NCBI GenBank assembly: GCA_950295325.1
Contig: OX485803.1
Span: 44,903,554-44,967,553, forward strand
DNA from: Polytrichum commune
Lineage: Eukaryota; Streptophyta; Polytrichopsida; Polytrichales; Polytrichaceae
Reading direction: 5' to 3'
DNA: 64,000 bases
Part shown: piece after piece, positions 1 to 10,668 of the stretch
Layout of the letters: each line of letters begins with the position of its first letter
Position numbering within the stretch: the first letter of the stretch is position 1
Notes under the pieces: model-generated
Told to the model about the DNA's origin: nothing
What the model saw: the letters and a program-made list of their open reading frames with translations, nothing else
Databases searched by the model: none
Program-made: the position numbers and the translations under genes

Positions 1-119
1 CACATCACTAGTACCACCGTCAAGATGGAAGGTCCGTAACTAGGTAAGGAGCACCAAAGGCGAGTAACTCAAAGGGGTAGGGTTTCACGGGGGAGGGTGA
101 AAATGTAGAGAAACAATGG

Positions 120-1835
120 GAGGTCATGGATCTTGAATTTAAGATAAATTGTTCCTCGTATTGGAGTTAAAGACCTTGGTTTAGTTTGAGGGGATGGATT
201 TTGGTTGGCATAAATTACTAGCATGCTCAAGAGGGGCATGTTTTTTCATACACCGTATGGTAAGTGGTTATATGAATCAAAATCTTAACTCAAGAGGTGT
301 TGTGTGCTAGTGGGGGTTTTGGATGGGTAAACCCCATGGATTCTTTCCAATCCCTTGAGGTTGAATTGACCTCTAAATTGGAGTCATGGACTTTTGATTT
401 AGTCTAGTGGAATGGATCCGGTTGGAATGAATCACCAACAAACTTGGGAGGGGCAAGTTTCTTGCCGCACCCCCCACGGTAAGTAGTTGCCATGAACCGA
501 CATTTGATTTGAAAGGTGTTGTGTTTGTTGTATTGGTTTTGGGCGGGCATAACATGTGGATTCATTCCAACTCATTGGGACTAAATCGACCTTTAGATTT
601 GAGTAAGGGACCTTGATTTAGTATGGTGGAATGAATCTAATGGGAACAAATCAACAACAAAACTTAGAAGGGAGCAAGTTTTTACCTCACCCCAAAGTAT
701 TTACTGCATCCACCCCATAATAAATAATTATCATGACCAACAACAATCCAACTCCAAGGGTGTCGTGTTGCTTGTGTGGGGTTTGAGTGGCATAGCCCAT
801 TGATTCTTTCAAACTCTTTTGGGATTAGACCGACCTTTAAATTGGAGCAATGCACCTTGATATAGTCCAGTGGAAGGGACTCGCTTGGAATGAATCAACA
901 ACAAACTTGGAGGGAGCAAGTTTTTGCTACGCCCCACCCTGTAGTGGTAGTTGCCATACTCCAATGGTAGTGTGTTGCTCACGTGGGTTTTAAGCGGGTG
1001 TAGCTCATGGATTCTTTTCAATTATTAAGGACTAAATTGATCTTTACATGAGAGGAATGGACCTTGTTGAGTGCAATGGATCCAATTGAAATGAATCAAC
1101 AACAAACTCGAAAATAAACAAGTCTTTACCTCATCCTACGGTAATGCCCCCCCCCCAAACCCACCTGGACCTGCGGTAAGTACTTGCCATGAACCCACCA
1201 AAATCTGATTCTAAGGGTGTTGTGTTTCTCACATGGGATTTGAGTGGGAATATACTGTGGATTATTTCCAATTCTTTGAGACTAGTTTGACCTTGAAATC
1301 AAAGTAATGGACATTGATTTAGTCCAATGGAGTGAATCCAATTGGAATTAATCAACAACGAACTTGAAGGAAAGCAAGTTTGTTGGGTGCGGTATTTTGG
1401 AGGGTACCACACCCCATGGTACCCTCCACCTCATACCCCCCCCCCCCCGACAATAAGCACAATGGGTAGCCCTATTAGTGTGGGTTGGCGTTTGGAGTTA
1501 CGTGTTGCTGTAACATTTGAGTGACACTATCAACTCTTACCAAATAAGTTATGTCATGTTCTTTGATGTGGGTACTATCCATTCATACTGTTTGGGTAAA
1601 AATTGATATGGTCTATCAATTGTTATAGCATTGTATAAATCCAATCGGTAACCCACACTAATGGAACTAGAGTAGTTATTAGTGTAATTGCCATGAACCA
1701 ACCAAAATCCGTCGCAAAGGATGTAACTTATGAGTGTTGCTCGCGTGGGTTTTGGGCGGGCGGAACCCGTGGATTCTTCCCAATCCCTTGGGGTGCGAGT
1801 CCCGATTCCAAGGAAAAGAAAGGAAAGGAGGCTAA
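120..1835. repeat. Decayed tandem satellite, ~230-bp unit
   Basis: The motif GGATTC(T/A)TTCCAA recurs near 337, 559, 800, 1010, 1258 and 1769. Each copy is followed by a diverged phrase resembling 'TTGATTTAGTCCAGTGGAATG', then 'GAATCAACAACAAACTTG' and 'GGTAAGTAGTTGCCATGAACC'. Spacing is about 210-250 bp. The last interval is longer because a fold-back element (1456-1687) sits inside that unit. A poly-C run (about 1438-1448) lies just before the insertion. Units are diverged, so this is an old array. A stray half-unit lies near 43,150-43,400. No gene is visible here. Confidence 0.75.
1456..1687. mobile_element. Fold-back MITE (family D, short form) inside the satellite
   Basis: The two ends are long imperfect inverted repeats. 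The left arm reads CCTATTAGTGTGGGTT and continues with GTTGCTGTAACA. The reverse complement of the right arm reads CCATTAGTGTGGGTT and continues with AATGCTATAACA. Similarity between the arms extends about 80 bp, so most of the element can form one hairpin. Flanking sequence on both sides is satellite. Related short forms lie at 49292-49495 and, more decayed, at 10488-10668. Confidence 0.7.
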
Positions 1836-3541
1836 GTTACGGACTCCGACGAGGGGGTGGGAAAAGGGATGGGAAAAAAAACTAAGGAAAATTGGAACGG
1901 AAGGAAAGATGGAATCATCCCCCCCCACCCCACTTTCTCTCTCTCTCCATCTCTCTCTCATGCTCCTTTGACCATTCTTTGGCGTCATGCCCCATGCATT
2001 GCATATTCCTTCCTCCCTTGGCGTCGCTCTTTCCACGCGCCTGCCGCTCTAGGCGTGTTGCCACGCAGCCATAAACCCACGCCTCAACCCCAGCTCTCCC
2101 TTCCGCATCATCATCACAATCCCCATCCCATTGCGAATGGATCTCTCTACCACCTCGCCATCACCACAATCTCCTCCTCGTCCGCACGAACCAAACCTCG
2201 CGCAAAACGCTTCTTCCTGCACACATCTCGCTGCCTCTGAAGAAGCATCACCTTCATCATCAATACTAGCTGCTGATCATCATCGACAACTACTGAGTGG
2301 TCGCAATCTTGGAAGAGTGAAGTAAAAGTGAGCATAAACATAGCAATCTGGTGGAATGTGTTGGATTTTGAGTGGTGGATGTTGATGAGTGGAGGTGGAG
2401 TGTCGGGAAAGTTTTTGGGAGGTTTCGAGTGTTGTTGTTGTTGTTGTTGGTGAGTTAGTTGTGAATGGTTAAGTTTGTTGGGAGAGGGTGGGTGGGTGTG
2501 GTGGTGCCAACCACGTGGTGAGTTTGGGTTTGGGTTTGTGGTGGTGAGTTTGTTGGTGGTAGATCTTGTTGTTTGTTTCTTGGGTTGGCTTTTCAAGGTG
2601 TTGGTTTTTGTGCTTGTGTGTGTGTGTGAGAGAGAGAGAGAGTGAGAAACGGAGTGAGTGAGAGTGAGAATGGTTGCATGGGATGCGAGAAAGTTTGGGC
2701 AAACTTGAAAAAAAAGTGTGTTGCATCTCCCATCTGCAATCTTAGTTTAGGAGCGTCGGGGGATTTGTGTGTAGCTTTCGTTACGATATCGGGAGATTCA
2801 GGGATTGGGTTGTTCCGACAACTACAACTTCAAGTTGAGGGATACAGACATTGAAGAAGTGCTCTCTTTTGGTTTTCTTTGCTTCCCCGGGACGTTGTTA
2901 TTCATTGCACTTGGTAAGGCAGCCGCGTAAATTACTACTACTACTACTACTACTAAAGAGCGAGAGAGACTGAGAAAGAGAGATGCACGAACCCACATAT
3001 GCTCTTACTTGCAGACTACAGGATCTAATGCTGCTCTTTTACAACCCATCTCGCATACAAAACTCTAACGCAATCCTAATTGCTCCTTCTCTCATCACAA
3101 GATGAATTTAGCACCTACGTTTATTTAATTTTTTTTATTCCTTCTTTTTTGGTAGGGTAGCGAGGTAAATCTGCTGCCGTTTCGCAAGGTCAATGTGGGT
3201 AATGGTGGGAGTCTGCGCAGATCTATCTCTATGGGCTATGTGTGAGAGAGGATGTGCATTTTCTTGAATTTTTCTCAGCGGTTTCTTGTTTCGAGCTTCC
3301 CTACTGACATTCATTGCCACATTTGAATTCATCAGGTGTTGCGAGTTTTGAGTTTGAGTGCGCATGTTTGGAGTTTCCGAAGCCTGCGAAGTGATCATCC
3401 GGTGTGCCTGTTGGGCAACAACAACTTCAGTAGTAGTAGGAAGGAGAGCACTAGTGAAGGTGAAGACGAGTTCGAAGGAAAGAAAAGAAGTAGAAGAAGG
3501 GTTAGTGGTGGTGGTAGTGATAGTGAAGAAGGTTTTGTTCC
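1836..3541 (+). promoter_or_regulatory. Upstream and probable 5' leader region of the GRAS gene
   Basis: No convincing protein gene is seen here. The interval has CT-rich tracts (about 1920-1970), a (GT)n(GA)n tract (2620-2650), a (CTA)n tract (2932-2956) and short upstream ORFs, for example one at 2137-2325. The C- and T-rich 2030-2330 stretch looks like a plant 5' leader, and GT dinucleotides after it could serve as donor of a leader intron, but no splice can be proved. Transcription start is unknown. Confidence 0.35.
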
Positions 3542-5833
3542 ATGATGCCGCCCTTCGGGTCCATTCTGGAACCTCCGACGCATCTCCCAGGGGGCCAGAG
3601 CAGTTCCTTCTACGTCAAGAAGGAGCCAGTGGACGCAACAACAACAACATCAACAACAAGGATGATGATGCCAAAGGGGATGGAATCATCGTCAACACAA
3701 GGACCACCACGGAGCTCACAACAGCAGCAAAGTGCATTCTCTAATTACTACGACACACATCCTCATCCTCATCTTCGGAAGCATCCTTTGCAACATGAGT
3801 CATCTTCCTCGGCTTTTGGACCTTTCTCCTCCACCCAAAGCTATGGTGGCACAGCAGCTACCACAAAGGTGTTGATGATGGTTCCTCCACAACCTACAAG
3901 CTCCCCTCCATCTGCATTCAACCATCATAAATCTCTCCGTGGAGGTAGTAGTGCCATGTTGAGCAGGTCATCCGAGGTGGGGTTAAGTGGATTGGTGACA
4001 GGAGTTCGGGACACTTTGTCCGATGGCTATGTGGCTGGCTCTTCGAAGCAAGGCAAGGGTTCGAATTGCAAGCAGGAGTGTGACATCGCAAGCTCCTCGG
4101 TGTCTGCACCTACTCTGACAAGGAAACGATCTTACTCGGTTCTTGCGGAGGAGAGTTGTGATTCTGAGCTTGTTTTAGGGATAGGTGGGAGGGGGAGCAG
4201 GGAAGGCAGTGAGTATAACAGAAATTCTCGTGCTTCATCTCCAAGCAAGCTTCGGAGGCAGGAGAATGCAAGATTGGGTTTGGTGTCTGCAGACTTGTGC
4301 CTGGCTCCTCCTGTGGTTACACCGGAGTATTCTTCGTCAAGCTCGCATGAGGATATGTCGCAATCTTTGCCAGAAACCACAACACATCATCATCACCATC
4401 AACCTCGCACTTTGAAGCTGTCCAACAACAACAACAACTCACATGGTGTCAATAATGTGAGTCCCACCGAGTCACATCTCTCTTTCCAAAAGATTAAGTC
4501 GGAGGCTGCCTCCAAGGTGGAAGAGGCGACATATCCATCATCAACAAGGGCACTTCTTAACTTGGAAGTGATCAAGAGGGAGTGTGATGCAGTGCAAAGG
4601 GAGCGGTACAACGAGGAATCTTATACACAATCACAGAACCATGGTGGTGGAATCGAATTGGGTTTATTCCCAGGTGCTTCTTCATCTCCACACCATAACC
4701 CGGAGGGGGAGAAATCTGAAGCTTCGGGATTACAGCTTGTGCACTTGCTGCTGCGATGTGCAGATGCCGTGTCGAAGAATAAGATTGAAACCGCAGCCAA
4801 AAAAATTGAGGAGTTAAATTCACATGCTTCCCTTTTCGGTGACTCTATGCAACGGATTGCAACGTATTTCACAGAAGGCCTTGCGGCTCGGATTGTGGGC
4901 AAGGAGAATCCCATCTACAAGAAGGTTATGGTGCAATCCCGGTTGGATGACTACTTGTCTGCTTTTACCACTCTGTATAGAGTTTGCCCTTATTTCCAGT
5001 TTGGCCATTTCACTGCCAACCAAGCGATTGCGGAGTCATTTGAAGGTCATCCTGTTGTGCATGTCATCGACTTGGACTTGATGCAAGGGTTTCAGTGGCC
5101 AGGGTTGATTCAATCTTTGAGTGAGCGTGAAGGTGGCCCTCCTAAGCTCAAAATCACAGGAATTGGCACCAGCTGCACATCTTTGCAAGACACTGGCCGC
5201 AGGTTGGCAGCTTTTGCTGAAACTTTCCAAGTGCCTTTTGAGTTCCATGCTGTGGTTGGGGAGCTTGAAGATCTGACCCCCATGGAGCTTGGTGCGCGAC
5301 CGGGTGAAGCCATAGCCGTCAACTGTGTGATGCAACTGCACAGGCTGCTTAACCATCCCACAGGAGAGAAACTGCAGAAATTCATAAGTGGTCTGCGAAG
5401 CTTGAGTCCTGTGATGTTAACCCTGGTGGAACAGGAAGCCAACCACAACACCACCACATTTCTTAGCAGATTCTTGGAGGCGCTTCATTATTATGCGGCT
5501 GTCTTTGATTCTTTGGACAGCTCTTTACCCATGGCGAGCGAGGAGCGAGTCAAGATTGAGCAGCTTTACTTTGCCCAACAGATCAAAAACATTGTGGCTT
5601 GTGAAGGGGTGGACAGAATCGAGCGACACGAGACTCTTGAGGCTTGGCAACATCGTTTTGAGCTCGCAGGGTTTCGACAACTGCCTTTGAGTTCCCATTC
5701 CGTCACTCAGGCCAAGCTTTTGTTGTCTCTCTCACCATGCGATGGGTATCGACTTGCACAGCAGGCGTGTGGGAGCATCTCCCTGGGATGGCAGGACAGG
5801 AATTTGCTTACTGCCTCCACTTGGGTTCTGTAG
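3542..5833 (+). CDS. GRAS-family transcription regulator (SCR/DELLA-like GRAS domain)
   Basis: A single-exon gene of 763 residues. The C-terminal GRAS domain spans about residues 395-763. It has a leucine-rich start (LQLVHLLLRCADAV), the signature VHVID at 506-510 followed by MQGFQWPGL, then VVEQEANHN-type PFYRE region (here LVEQEANHN), and a closing SAW motif (SLGW...LLTASTW). GRAS proteins are nuclear regulators that usually act through partner transcription factors. The N-terminal ~390 residues are low-complexity, with Ser, Asn, Gln and His runs (HHHHHQ near residue 285). They lack DELLA and VHYNP motifs, so a gibberellin-type DELLA is not supported. Sites matching psi-K-x-E occur at residues 25-28, 318-321 and 344-347. 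The ATG pair at 3542 opens the frame. The subfamily is not assigned; the domain mixes SCR-like (MQGxQWPGL) and DELLA-like (VACEGxDRIERHE) signatures. Confidence 0.93.
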   Translation: MMPPFGSILEPPTHLPGGQSSSFYVKKEPVDATTTTSTTRMMMPKGMESSSTQGPPRSSQQQQSAFSNYYDTHPHPHLRKHPLQHESSSSAFGPFSSTQSYGGTAATTKVLMMVPPQPTSSPPSAFNHHKSLRGGSSAMLSRSSEVGLSGLVTGVRDTLSDGYVAGSSKQGKGSNCKQECDIASSSVSAPTLTRKRSYSVLAEESCDSELVLGIGGRGSREGSEYNRNSRASSPSKLRRQENARLGLVSADLCLAPPVVTPEYSSSSSHEDMSQSLPETTTHHHHHQPRTLKLSNNNNNSHGVNNVSPTESHLSFQKIKSEAASKVEEATYPSSTRALLNLEVIKRECDAVQRERYNEESYTQSQNHGGGIELGLFPGASSSPHHNPEGEKSEASGLQLVHLLLRCADAVSKNKIETAAKKIEELNSHASLFGDSMQRIATYFTEGLAARIVGKENPIYKKVMVQSRLDDYLSAFTTLYRVCPYFQFGHFTANQAIAESFEGHPVVHVIDLDLMQGFQWPGLIQSLSEREGGPPKLKITGIGTSCTSLQDTGRRLAAFAETFQVPFEFHAVVGELEDLTPMELGARPGEAIAVNCVMQLHRLLNHPTGEKLQKFISGLRSLSPVMLTLVEQEANHNTTTFLSRFLEALHYYAAVFDSLDSSLPMASEERVKIEQLYFAQQIKNIVACEGVDRIERHETLEAWQHRFELAGFRQLPLSSHSVTQAKLLLSLSPCDGYRLAQQACGSISLGWQDRNLLTASTWVL

Positions 5834-7877
5834 ATTAAGCCTACACATGGGGTTCAATGTGGAAAATGTGCTGCAGCAGTAACAACAAAAATGAAATGAT
5901 GCCAGCATATATCATACATACAGACCTTCATGTCTTGTGAAGGGCATTCAATGGGCGAGTTTCCAGAGATTTTTTACAAACTAAAAGATATGGTATGTGG
6001 AAAGCAAGGCTCTTCGATGTCCTGAAGTGAACCATCTGAGCAGGAATATGCACACACACCCAAGGATATGTACCTAAGAAGCAGTGTACTATTCCAGAGA
6101 TGCGTGGGCTCTCAGAACCTGCTTTCGGGTATGGAATTTTTACGAAATCCACATTTGGCAGTGACAAGTTGCTGCAGGGATGAGTTGGAGGGTTAACAAC
6201 GGTGGTTGGTTGCTGCCTCCATAGCTTATTATTGTGGGTGCCAAATTTGAGCAGCCGCTGATGAGATTCTGGTGGTTAGCAACATCATCAGCAACTCAGG
6301 TCTGAGTTGGTTGGTTTTCCACAGAAGCTGCAGATTACAACAACGACAACTACATAGAAGAGACATATAAGTTTATTCATGTAGCGGATACGAAGAGCAG
6401 CAGCAAGCAGTGTGGTTTTTCAAGTACCACAAGATGATTTCATTTCTTCTTCGGCGACATTTGCGAGCAGAGAGAGAGAATGAGTTTTTTTCAATTCATA
6501 TACTTTTTATTCCCTGATGATACCTACTACTAAAACGCCAAAAACACAAACTTGCTTCTGAGTTTTTTTTGAGTTTTGTAATGAGGACCCTGGGGGACCA
6601 TTCTCCCGGAGGTTGCAGGGTCATTTCTGTAATTTTTCAGGTCTATCCTGGTAGCCCTTCCAATTTGGCTTTTTTTCTTTCTTTTTTCTTTAATCTCATA
6701 CAGATACCAACCATCATACAGCAACGACAAAAATAGTACTGCAGACAGATGTGTAGGGTTTCAGTAGTTTAGTGTTAGGGGGTCTGTTTTGGCTTTGCAA
6801 GTGTAAAGACATGATTGAAATCAGACCCCATTGTAAGGTAGGTTCGGAGATTCCAGATGTACAGACGCTTGTGAGCCTGGATTTCACCTTTGCAGGCCCA
6901 AGATCACATACTGAGCTCATTCCATAGCTGGGAAGCACATTTAGTCAAACGCACGATGCTAGTTCACTGCATCACATTCTTTGCCATTTCACTCCAATAA
7001 AGAGGTTATGCTTAATACGATTCAAACTCAAGTCTACCATTCCCTTGTTGCCTGTCTGTAGTGGAATGTATTGGAGTTCTTGAGCTCTCTTTGGCCTTTC
7101 ATCTGTTTTGTGTGTGTACACACTGACATTTCTTGAAACTAGAAACATCATAAGCACCATTCTTATGTTCCAGATGGATGTCAAGGTGCGAGTCACTTAA
7201 TAAGCATGTTATGATCGAGTTGTCACCATTTGCAGTGTCTTGCCAGCATTGCCTCACCTCAAACACTCTTCATTCTTCATGAGTTCGAAGTGCTTGTACT
7301 CTTTGGTTTGCATAAAATGGCTACCCTAATGCCAACTTACGGCTTTGACAAAAAGACACTTAAGAGACTTCTAGGTGCAGTCTCCCATCATCTATGGAGA
7401 TCATTGTAACCACAAAATCCCTTCTCAGACACCTAAAGCAAAGTACTTAACCTGCAGACTTAACCCCATACGACGATGACCTGACACAAAAGGGCTTAAG
7501 TATGGACAAATGTAATGCACCTCTGCTTTCCCAAATAATTCCCAAGCACGAAGAAAAGAAATACTTCACCTAATGCGTGCAGGTCAAGAAATGTTGACTT
7601 GTTCCAACAGGCATGGATGCCGACAGGATCGTTTTTTATTTTCGGGTCGCTGCAAGGACGCAAGTTCACAGAAGCATGAGGAGGGGAGGGGAGGGGGGAG
7701 GGGGGGGGGGGGGGTGGGGGGAGTTGAAGGCCAAAGAGGAAGGACAAAGTACATCACACTGAGTCACTAGCCCTAGTTATGCCCTCTGGGTCCAGCAGTG
7801 CCAACAAGTCGCGCAAATCAGCTACTCATGAAGACCAATTCCTTGTGGGCGTAGACAAAGTCTGTCTAGATAGCTAG
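5834..7877 (+). other. GRAS 3' flank and gene-free spacer
   Basis: The sequence from 5834 to about 6520 is likely 3' UTR, since it follows the GRAS stop without other signals; no single poly(A) site stands out. From 6520 to 7877 I see no gene. A G-rich microsatellite (about 7678-7724) is the only notable structure. Confidence 0.35.
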
Positions 7878-8060
7878 CTATCTGTCTGGAATTTGTATTT
7901 GCTGTACAAATTCCCCCACCGGCTGCTTGGATCGCCATCCCGTGTCACACAGATCTGAGCCTGCTGACTTTGGCGCTTCCGCATATGTTATAAGTAGTAT
8001 AAGTAGTAGTACTGAAAACCACGCAGACGCGGTGCAGCAGTGCGGCTTCCTTCCTTCCAT
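7878..8060 (-). CDS. Candidate small secreted peptide (60 aa)
   Basis: Starting from the ATG at 8060 the frame gives 60 residues. A short charged start (MEGRKPHCC) is followed by a strongly hydrophobic stretch (WFSVLLLILLITYAEA) that resembles a signal peptide with an AEA-like cleavage site near residue 29. The remaining ~30 residues contain one Cys and end at TAG. A longer frame opens at 8204, but its extra residues are encoded by a TTGGT-type microsatellite, which argues for the internal start. No known peptide-hormone motif is recognised. It may instead be the first exon of a longer gene, or chance. Confidence 0.25.
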   Translation of the reverse strand: MEGRKPHCCTASAWFSVLLLILLITYAEAPKSAGSDLCDTGWRSKQPVGEFVQQIQIPDR

Positions 8061-8079
8061 TTTGCGGTTCGTTCGTTCG

Positions 8080-8128
8080 GTTGGTTTGGTTTTGTTTTGT
8101 TTGGTTTGGTTTGGTTTGGTTTGGTTTG
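8080..8128 (+). repeat. (TTGGT)n pentanucleotide microsatellite
   Basis: Repeated TTGGT/TTTGG units interrupted by TTTTG are visible. A second pentanucleotide tract, (AAGGT)n, lies at about 8335-8360. Confidence 0.85.
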
Positions 8129-8334
8129 TGTGTCTAATGGGCTCGAGAAGATGCATCATGCATGCATGTTCAGCAACGACGCAGCAAGCATGTGTGTGCA
8201 ACAAAAGTGCGACATTATGTCAAAGTCGGGAGAATGGGTGTGTGGCGGTTTCGTTTGACTAGGGGACTATGAAAAGATATACACAAAAATAATACCGAGA
8301 ATAAAATGTAGCATCTTGAAATAGGCTAGTACTT

Positions 8335-8360
8335 AAGGTAAGGTAAGGTAAGGTAAGGTC
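8335..8360 (+). repeat. (AAGGT)n microsatellite
   Basis: About five tandem AAGGT units are followed by a variant AGGTC. Confidence 0.85.
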
Positions 8361-8728
8361 AGGTACTTTTGGGTTGGGTGTGAAATGGTTTGATATTCTC
8401 TTATGACGACCACTACTAACATTATTCTAAGGTTCGATACGGCGTCTTATTGGTTGGTATAGCCAAAAAGTCAATGTCCAACAACATTCGTTCAACACTA
8501 ACAACTTTGTGGACATTTATATACAATAACCACTTGATAATATTCCTTATACCGTATGGTCTGGGAAACAATGGTAGACTTTGGCATTTTTTCAACTTGA
8601 CTCATTCTTATGACAGTAAAATTGTATAAGATTTGTTAACTCAATGAATTCCTTTTCATAATTTATTGTGCATCAGGATAGGCCAAATTAACTTTGTGAA
8701 ATCAATTGTAGTAGGCTCATCTACCTCA

Positions 8729-9086
8729 TGAGGCTATGTTGTGGGTACTTTCAAGTCCATAGACAATCTCGGCCATCTGATCGGATCGGATTGGATATTG
8801 TCTCATCTTGTTAGCAATTGTGACAAATCATGTAAATTTTCATTTCCAAATTTGAAATTGGAATTTTATTTCATGCAAAAAATGTTGCACGTCAAAGTAA
8901 AGAATCTCGATTCAATTACGTGATAACATACGCCTTCCCAATCGTGTCAACAATTGACACTAAACTAATATGTAAATGTTGAGCAAAAGCCCAATCTCAT
9001 CATAACACATATCTTTTCGATATCCATTCTTAATGTCAAACCTCGCCATATGCCTTAAGACCACATAATTAAGGCCCACATACGTT
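8729..9086 (+). mobile_element. Family A inverted-repeat element (diverged copy)
   Basis: The left part resembles the family A start, with GTGGGTACTTTCAAG and later GGATCGGATTGGATATTGTC and GTTAGCAATTGTGA. The right end, CCACATAATTAAGGCCCACATA, matches the family A right terminus. The family terminus is TAAGGTATGTGG with its inverse CCACATACCTTA. Other copies are in the C2-gene intron and at 29246, 44697 and 50230. Confidence 0.6.
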
Positions 9087-10158
9087 ACATATAAATACAA
9101 TACATACCCTGCTTGGAGCCATCTGTGAGCTTTCGAAGATCCTGCTGTTAGGAGTCCGTGATGCTTACAAATCAAACTTCCACAGAATCTACAGATTTGA
9201 TGGTGGAAGAGATGGCGTTATTGAGTGGATGACAACAAGTGTCAACAGGAATTTTATCATAGTACGGAACCAGGTCTGTATGAAGTATTATTCCTTTAAA
9301 TTATTTCCACCCATTTTCTCACCTTGCACACATGTGGAATGAAGAATATCCTTCAAATCAAGCCTGACTCAGGTAGGTCAGGTGATCAAATTCCTGAGAC
9401 AAAATTGTCAAGATTGGCAAAACATGCCTTCTTAAGAATTGACCATATGTCAATGAAGGAGTCCCCAGAAATTCAGACTGTCACCTGGAAAATGTGGAAC
9501 ACATGGTCTGAAACTAAAATGGGTTTGTGTACAGTACTGGCCAGGGAGAATTTCAGGCATAAACAGTCAAAATTCGAGTGTTTCCAAGTCCAATGAGTCA
9601 CATCATAACATTACTCAGTTGATGAGCTGTGTTCAACTGTCTTGTCTTCAAATTCAGTTTGAAGCATTGGGATACCGGTATACAAAGGCTTTTATTCTCG
9701 TGGGGCCCATGAACATGGCTCATCAACCGAGTAATGTCGTGATGTTGTGATCTTTCGAGTTTTCTTTATTGACTTGAGGTATATTTCATAGATTCCTCTA
9801 AAGTGATCAATATCTACCCTGGAGTCTTGAACTTCAACTAGTTATTTCTCAAACTCAACCGGTTCATCTGTAACTAGCGGTCGGTGCTCCCCGTTCATTG
9901 GTTATGTATCTATGGAATATTCAACAAAGTGTGACCTGGCGTTTATTGGGGTTTATTTCTAGACTTCTAATTCTAGGTCATTTACCATTACCAAAACTGC
10001 TCCATTAAGGGAAAAATTAATCCAAGTTGTAGTAGTGCCAACCAGGATAAACTATTCGTCAAATTGAAAATCACCAGGTGAAGTAGTCTATGAAGTGAAC
10101 TTCTACATCATCTCCTCCAAGTTTCAATTAATCACCCTCACAGATAGATACTCTGATA
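9087..10158. other. No gene recognised
   Basis: Open stretches on the plus strand at about 9111-9273 and 9324-9596 look faintly protein-like, but no family or splice structure could be identified. Otherwise this is unique AT-rich spacer. Confidence 0.3.
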
Positions 10159-10473
10159 CTACACCAAAAAGTCCTATTAGTGTGGGTGGAAAATCAGCAT
10201 GGAAATAATTAGCATGGGCCACACTAATTTTCTAGTCATGGTGTAAAAGCTGTGGGTCCAAGATCCTGGGTCTTTCCCTAAGTCTTTATGAAGACTTCCA
10301 ACCCACACTTTGAATATTAGTTTTAGGACAAAAGTAGCACAAAATAAAAGAATCACCCACACTAATTTTTTAGGAAAACAATTAATGTGGCCCATGTTAA
10401 TCCTTATAATGAATATTAGCGTGGGCTCTAGAAAATTATTATGACCCACGATAATAAGACGATTTATTGTACA
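10159..10473. mobile_element. Family D MITE, long form
   Basis: It starts CTACACCAAAAAGTCCTATT and the reverse complement of its right end starts TGTACAATAAATCGTCTTAT; both continue into a (T/C)GTGGG-type motif. The interior aligns with the element at 49738-50067, sharing AAGTCTT(T/C)ATGAAGACTTCCA and the CCCACACTAATTTT / CCCATGTTAATTTT segment. A decayed short fold-back relative follows at 10488-10668. Confidence 0.7.
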
Positions 10474-10487
10474 TCATTTATGATATT

Positions 10488-10668
10488 TATTATCACTTAT
10501 TCTTTGGAATTACGTTGTGCTATAACTTTTAACTATGTATCTCCATTTTTTTTACCAGCAAAGGCCAAATTGGTTATTTAGACACTGTATAACGATAACA
10601 TCTTCACTTGATAAGATTTTCACAATGCCAATAATGTTATAGCGATGCGTAATTCCAAATAGTAAGCG
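10488..10668. mobile_element. Decayed fold-back element (family D, short form)
   Basis: The left arm TTTGGAATTACGTTGTGCTA and the right arm, in reverse complement TTTGGAATTACGCATCGCTA, are inverted copies about 120 bp apart. The arms resemble those of the 1456-1687 element. Confidence 0.55.

Noticed and set aside
2147-2596. Long minus-strand frame rich in Gln, His and Asn upstream of the GRAS gene
   Set aside because: It is explained by GTT/GGT-type simple sequence read backwards and has no conserved motif.
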